This document shows positions 33,325 to 36,754 of a stretch of DNA of 36,754 nucleotides, in pieces. The stretch comes from an uncultured Spirochaetales bacterium. Lineage in GTDB: Bacteria; Spirochaetota; Spirochaetia; Sphaerochaetales; Sphaerochaetaceae. The position numbers and the translations under genes are program-made. Location of the stretch: the NCBI GenBank assembly GCA_949283235.1, contig CASDRY010000047.1, positions 1-36,754 on the forward strand, given 5' to 3'. Under the pieces are notes generated by a model, which searched no databases, was not told the origin of the DNA, and saw only the letters and a list, made by a program, of their open reading frames with translations. Position 1 is the first letter of the stretch. Every line of letters begins with the position of its first letter.

Positions 33325-34116
33325 TCATTCCTGCCCTATATAGAGCTGTATCTCATAGTTCCAATTCAAAATCCCTGAGACGATGATAAGCTGCAGAATA
33401 AAGGAAGGCTTCACTCCATACTCCTTTTCGGCTATCTCCTTAAGCTTTTTGATACTATCTTCCCTCTCATCTTCCGATGAGCTTAACGAAAGATACTTTC
33501 CAGCAGGAAGGATTTTCATTCCATCGATCTTCTTATAATCAATACAGAGCGCAAATAGCCTTGTGATATCATCATCCGAATAAATTCCAGCAAGATCTTC
33601 AAATTTGAAGCTATCTTTCAGCTTTGCGGGAATCTTCTTATAGAAATTGCTATGGTAATTCCAGAGGTTATCGAGAGCGGGGGCTTCGAGTGTATCTGAA
33701 AGGAGTATCACACGCTCAGGAAGGTCTTTAATGACAACCCCTGAGGTTACCTGCTTCCATCTAAGCTTGCTTTCATAATCTGCCTTAGCTGCCCTGATCT
33801 TTTCCTTTCCCCTTTCAAGTTCTGCTATCTTCTCATCAGCTTTCATTTCAGCTTCATCAAGAAACGCTATGATTTCTTCAAGATTATCGAAATCAAGCAC
33901 TTTCCGGATTTCTTTAAGCGAAAGATCCATCAAAGAGAGAAGCCGTACAGTATTAAGACGGATTATATCCGCATCTGTGTAATACCTGTAGCCTGTCCAT
34001 TCGTCCTTCTTCCCTGGTTTTACCAATCCTATGCGGTCATAGTGACGAAGCGTCTCACTAGTTATATGAACAATTGCAGCAGCGTCACCTATTGAATAGT
34101 ATTTCTCATCCTTCAT
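33325..34116 (-). CDS. MerR-family transcriptional regulator
   Basis: This is an activator or repressor of 263 residues. The MerR helix-turn-helix and wing are YYSIGDAAAIVHITSETLRHYDRIGLVKP and GYRYYTDADIIRLNTVRLL. A coiled coil of about 35 residues follows (EEIIAFLDEAEMKADEKIAELERGKEKI). The C-terminal part (about 120-263) resembles a divergent GyrI/BmrR-type effector domain. There is no cysteine pattern for metal sensing. The start ATG 34116 has AAAGGT upstream. It is divergent from a YtrB-like ABC cassette whose promoter has MerR geometry, so that cassette is the probable target, induced by a small molecule. Confidence 0.9.
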   Translation of the reverse strand: MKDEKYYSIGDAAAIVHITSETLRHYDRIGLVKPGKKDEWTGYRYYTDADIIRLNTVRLLSLMDLSLKEIRKVLDFDNLEEIIAFLDEAEMKADEKIAELERGKEKIRAAKADYESKLRWKQVTSGVVIKDLPERVILLSDTLEAPALDNLWNYHSNFYKKIPAKLKDSFKFEDLAGIYSDDDITRLFALCIDYKKIDGMKILPAGKYLSLSSSEDEREDSIKKLKEIAEKEYGVKPSFILQLIIVSGILNWNYEIQLYIGQE

Positions 34117-34118
34117 TG

Positions 34119-34149
34119 TTGACCTTTGTGTTACACAAAACTTTACCAT
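34119..34149 (+). promoter_or_regulatory. MerR-type promoter of the ABC-DUF4097 cassette
   Basis: TTGACC (34119-34124) and TACCAT (34144-34149) are separated by 19 bases instead of 17. The spacer contains TTTGTGTTACACAAA (34125-34139), a perfect inverted repeat of two 7-base arms around one base. A dyad inside an overlong spacer is the hallmark of promoters untwisted by MerR-family activators. Position is 2-9 bases from the merR start, so it can also control that gene. Confidence 0.85.
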
Positions 34150-34182
34150 ACCTTCTGGAAAACAGAAAGCTATGAGGAAATT

Positions 34183-35031
34183 ATGATAGAACTCAGAAAT
34201 GTTACAAAGAAGTATGGGGATGCCACAGTACTCAAAGATATAAATCTCTCCCTCAAGGAGGATGGGATTTACTGTCTTCTGGGCAGAAATGGCGCTGGAA
34301 AGACAACACTACTGAAATCCATAGCGGGGCATCAGAATATCACAAGCGGACAAATCCTTGTTGATAACAAGGAGATATCAACAGCAACGCTTGATACAGG
34401 GGTAAGCTACATTGAGAACTTTGCAACTCACTTCAATCTCCCTGTCAGAAAGCTTCTTAAAATAGCTTCTGAGGTGAATCCAGATTACGACTATGACTTC
34501 TCCATGGAGATGATGGATCGTTTTGAGCTAAGCGATAAGAAGAAGTTCAAACAGCTTTCACTGGGAATGAAGACAATGATTTCGACTATCATCTGTCTTT
34601 CTAGCAACAGAAAAGCAATCCTTCTTGATGAACCTGTTCTCGGGTTCGATGCAATTATGCGTCTTGAGTTCTATGAGCTGCTAGCAGAAAGCTTCAGCCG
34701 TCATCCGAGAATAATAATCATATCAACACACATCATCGAGGAAATAGAGAAATCCATAGATAAGCTCATCATCATAGACAGTGGCAGAATCTGCTTTTTC
34801 GATGCTCTGAAAGCTATCGAGGAGAAAGCATACAGCATAAGCGGCCTCAGAAGTGATGTGGAAAAGGCTGTTCAGGGTCTGAATATCATCTGTGAGAATA
34901 ATGTAGGAGGTCTCTCCACTGTCTGCATCTTCGATACGCCTCCCCATCAAGCTGCTTCACTGGAAATCCACCCGCTCTCACTTAGGGATCTATTTGTCGC
35001 AATTGCAGGACACAAGGGAGGAAAGAGATGA
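34183..35031 (+). CDS. ABC transporter ATPase (YtrB-like)
   Basis: This is a cytoplasmic ABC ATPase of 282 residues. Walker A is GRNGAGKTT, Walker B is AILLDEPVLGFDA, and the switch His lies in IISTHIIEEIE. The signature is changed to LSLGMKT and the usual Q-loop glutamine is replaced in SYIENFATHFN. Both variations are seen in YtrB-type antibiotic or cell-wall stress transporters. The start ATG 34183 has GAGGAAA upstream; the longer frame from 34126 runs through the promoter. It overlaps the next gene by 4 bases (ATGA). Confidence 0.9.
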   Translation: MIELRNVTKKYGDATVLKDINLSLKEDGIYCLLGRNGAGKTTLLKSIAGHQNITSGQILVDNKEISTATLDTGVSYIENFATHFNLPVRKLLKIASEVNPDYDYDFSMEMMDRFELSDKKKFKQLSLGMKTMISTIICLSSNRKAILLDEPVLGFDAIMRLEFYELLAESFSRHPRIIIISTHIIEEIEKSIDKLIIIDSGRICFFDALKAIEEKAYSISGLRSDVEKAVQGLNIICENNVGGLSTVCIFDTPPHQAASLEIHPLSLRDLFVAIAGHKGGKR

Positions 35032-35675
35032 AAGCAATCATGGCAATTACCAAGAGGCTTTTAGCCAGCAACATAATAAGCTATATCATCACAGGAGCTG
35101 TAGTTCTGCTTGCAACATCTTCAGGGAACACAGTCCTCAGCAATGGAAACTATACATGGCTTCTTTCGCTAATGACTCCGTTCTTCTTCGTCTTCTACGA
35201 TTTCAAACGATTGATATACCTTGGAGCAAGCAAACGAGACTACTTTGTATCTGTTCTTATAAGCTATGGTATTCTTGCCATTGCCATATCGCTTCTCAAT
35301 ACGCTTATCAAGCTTCTAATAGATCCAATCTATCAGGCTGAGATTGTCTACAATCTGATGGATATCTGCAGATGGACTGAGAATGGAATATTCATTGCCT
35401 TCATACAGCAGGCATTCTTCCTGCTGCTTATAATGGTCTTTCTCCATGTACTTCTCTCAATGCAGGAACATTGGTATGGATGGCTCTCAGATGTGCTCAT
35501 CATTACAATCATCTCCATCTTCACCCCGATTACACCACTAAGAGCAATACTCGCAAGCTTCTTCAGCCTCATTATGATAAACAATAACGCATTACTTCAC
35601 ATCCTTAGCTGTGCTCTATTAACCGCTGCCCTATCACTCATAGGAATCACAGTACTTAAAAGAAAAGCTTTTTGA
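35028..35675 (+). CDS. ABC-2-type membrane subunit, six predicted helices
   Basis: This membrane protein of 215 residues has about six hydrophobic helices. IYLGASKRDYFVSVL, after helix 2, resembles the G-x-[ST]-[RK]-x-x-[FY] coupling loop of bacitracin/YtrC-type permeases. The gene overlaps the ATPase stop by 4 bases, so the two form a transporter, probably an exporter or a stress-sensing machine. Sequence conservation is low and the assignment rests mainly on context and topology. Confidence 0.75.
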   Translation: MKAIMAITKRLLASNIISYIITGAVVLLATSSGNTVLSNGNYTWLLSLMTPFFFVFYDFKRLIYLGASKRDYFVSVLISYGILAIAISLLNTLIKLLIDPIYQAEIVYNLMDICRWTENGIFIAFIQQAFFLLLIMVFLHVLLSMQEHWYGWLSDVLIITIISIFTPITPLRAILASFFSLIMINNNALLHILSCALLTAALSLIGITVLKRKAF

Positions 35676-35700
35676 TTTCAGGAAATATAGGAGATTCAGA

Positions 35701-36336
35701 ATGAAAAAGATAATAGTTATAATAATGCTTCTTACAAGTTCCATCCTCGCAAGCTGTGCTTCTGATAACCAGTTCACACCAATGGAATATACCGCAAGTA
35801 ACGTTAAGGCAATCAGAATTGATGTCCGTGACAGAGAGATAAACATATCCCCCTCAATCGATGGAAAGGTGCATATTGATTATTTTGCAAGCAGCAAGGA
35901 AGATTACGACTTTGAAATTGAGAATGGAAAGCTTACTGTAAAGAGTGTCAGTAATAAGAACTGGATGGATTTCATCGGGACAAAGCCATCTAAACAATAC
36001 AGAAAGCTGGCAATAGAAATACCAGCAACCATTATCGAAGAGCTTTCAGTCTCAACGACAAATGAGAATATTTCCATTAAGGAGGCAGCGGCAGCAAGTA
36101 TCTCCCTTAGCTCAAATGGAGGCAGTGTGAACATCGGCAATCTCAGTGTAAAGGACTCATTGGAGTTGACTGCCAAGAATGGTGATATCAAAGGAACTGT
36201 AATAGGAAGCTATGATGACTTCTCAATCCATGTTGATAGCAAGAAGGGAAACTCAAATCTCAACAACAAGGATGGCGGAGAGAAGACTCTGAGCATATCC
36301 TGCAACAATGGAGATATCAATATTGAGTTGATATAA
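35701..36336 (+). CDS. DUF4097-like lipoprotein
   Basis: This is a predicted lipoprotein of 211 residues with lipobox LASC (Cys19). The mature part is a run of short beta-strands repeating S-x-N-G-[GDS]-[IV]-x-[IVL] (LSSNGGSVNIGNL, LTAKNGDIKGTV, ISCNNGDINIEL). This is the pattern of the DUF4097 parallel beta-helix family, often encoded beside ABC transporters and envelope-stress regulators. It follows the membrane subunit by 25 bases with GGAG upstream, so it belongs to the MerR-controlled operon. Its function is not known. Confidence 0.8.
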   Translation: MKKIIVIIMLLTSSILASCASDNQFTPMEYTASNVKAIRIDVRDREINISPSIDGKVHIDYFASSKEDYDFEIENGKLTVKSVSNKNWMDFIGTKPSKQYRKLAIEIPATIIEELSVSTTNENISIKEAAAASISLSSNGGSVNIGNLSVKDSLELTAKNGDIKGTVIGSYDDFSIHVDSKKGNSNLNNKDGGEKTLSISCNNGDINIELI

Positions 36337-36400
36337 TTATTTATACAGCAATATGTTATCAAAAATATTCGGGATTTTATTGAATTATTATGAGTACGAT

Positions 36401-36464
36401 TTAACAAATTCCTAACACTTTCTCCTTCGCTTTGTGTTTACACGGATTTAACAGTTGCTTTACG
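36401..36464 (+). promoter_or_regulatory. Pho-box-like direct repeats upstream of pit
   Basis: Six-base elements TTAACA (36401) and CTAACA (36412) are 11 bases apart. A second group TTTACA (36437), TTAACA (36448) and TTTACG (36459) has the same 11-base period. Tandem TT[AT]ACA elements with 5-base spacers are how PhoP of Bacillus binds, and PhoB also binds 11-bp direct repeats. Their placement before a phosphate transporter supports phosphate-dependent control. The regulator itself is not in the window. Confidence 0.6.
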
Positions 36465-36490
36465 ATTCAAAGCGGAGGAAATTCCACAGA

Positions 36491-36754
36491 ATGGACGTAA
36501 CATTCGCATATTTCTGCCAGCAGATTTTCTCAACTCCTGCACTATTCATCACAGCTGTGCTTACACTTGGAGTCATCTTCGTAAATGGCTGGACAGATGC
36601 ACCAAACGCAATCGCAACATGCATAACAACACGCTGCATGAGACCACGTCCTGCAATAATGATGAGCGCTGCCTTCAATTTCCTTGGAGTTCTCATAATG
36701 ACAAGGATAAATGCCTCGGTCGCCTCGACTATCAGCAACATGGTTGATTTCGGA
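36491..36754 (+). CDS. Inorganic phosphate transporter, PiT family (5' part)
   Basis: This is the N-terminal 88 residues of a membrane phosphate (or divalent-metal phosphate) symporter; the gene runs out of the window. LTLGVIFVNGWTDAPNAIAT is the family signature (V-N-G-x-x-D-x-P-N-A-I), followed by CITTRCMRPRPAIMMSAAFNFLG. GGAGGAAATTCCACAGA precedes ATG, and phosphate-box-like repeats lie upstream. The full protein is normally about 330-530 residues. The intergenic region 36337-36490 also holds the end of the MerR-controlled operon, without an evident terminator. Confidence 0.9.
   Translation, partial: MDVTFAYFCQQIFSTPALFITAVLTLGVIFVNGWTDAPNAIATCITTRCMRPRPAIMMSAAFNFLGVLIMTRINASVASTISNMVDFG

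Noticed and set aside
34172..34186. Four-codon upstream frame overlapping the ABC ATPase start
   Set aside because: It uses the same bases as the ribosome site and shows no attenuator structure, so it is probably chance.

Overview
The window looks like chromosomal DNA of a carbohydrate-fermenting spirochaete, most likely from the Sphaerochaeta/Treponema side of the order. This is an inference from several features. The solute-binding proteins have signal peptides ending in A-G-G-[SD] without a lipobox cysteine. There is a 504-residue glyA with an internal insertion, a solitary infA, a purine-nucleoside (Pnr/Nup-type) ABC operon, and moderate G+C with frequent AGG and ATA codons. No rRNA, tRNA, CRISPR array or phage genes were seen. 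No stretch longer than about 300 bases lacks a gene or gene remnant.

Layout. 1-135: the right end of an IS3-family element, inserted in and truncating an NCS2 purine permease gene (136-781). 907-6415: a GntR/UTRA regulator and a complete BMP-type nucleoside ABC transporter. 6590-12290: a glycan-utilisation operon on the minus strand, with binding protein, two CUT1 permeases, a GH43 glycosidase, an ArsR-like regulator and an esterase. 12410-12957: a decayed toxin-antitoxin pair with a truncated toxin and a frameshifted antitoxin. 13064-14320: an orphan sugar-binding protein. 14434-18255: glyA with a structured leader, divergent infA, and an operon of a CBS-ACT protein plus an Smr protein carrying an unusual repeat-rich N-terminal region. 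18378-21187: marR, nitroreductase, SPL-type radical SAM and mutM. 21429-27103: a maltodextrin-type operon (binding protein, two permeases, LacI regulator, malQ) with a clear LacI operator at its promoter. 27166-30981: a lipoprotein of unknown function, an MFS transporter, a flavodoxin and a seven-helix membrane protein. 30984-33198: a polar amino-acid ABC transporter. 33325-36336: a MerR regulator divergent from a YtrB-like ABC ATPase, a membrane partner and a DUF4097-like lipoprotein, with a 19-bp-spacer MerR promoter. 36491-end: the start of a PiT phosphate transporter behind Pho-box-like direct repeats.

How the parts fit. Most of the window is nutrient uptake: nucleosides, plant-type oligosaccharides, maltodextrins, amino acids and phosphate. 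Each system sits next to a matching regulator or DNA site. Neither sugar ABC operon encodes its own ATPase, so a shared MsmK/MalK-type ATPase elsewhere is expected. In three ABC operons a hairpin lies directly downstream of the binding-protein gene, which would let that protein be made in excess over its membrane partners. Small convergent gene pairs overlap or abut at their stop codons (16354-16357, 28409-28419, 30981/30984). The most distinctive items are the predicted pseudoknotted glyA leader, the repeat-bearing Smr protein, the MerR-ABC-DUF4097 cassette, and the 11-bp-period repeats upstream of pit.
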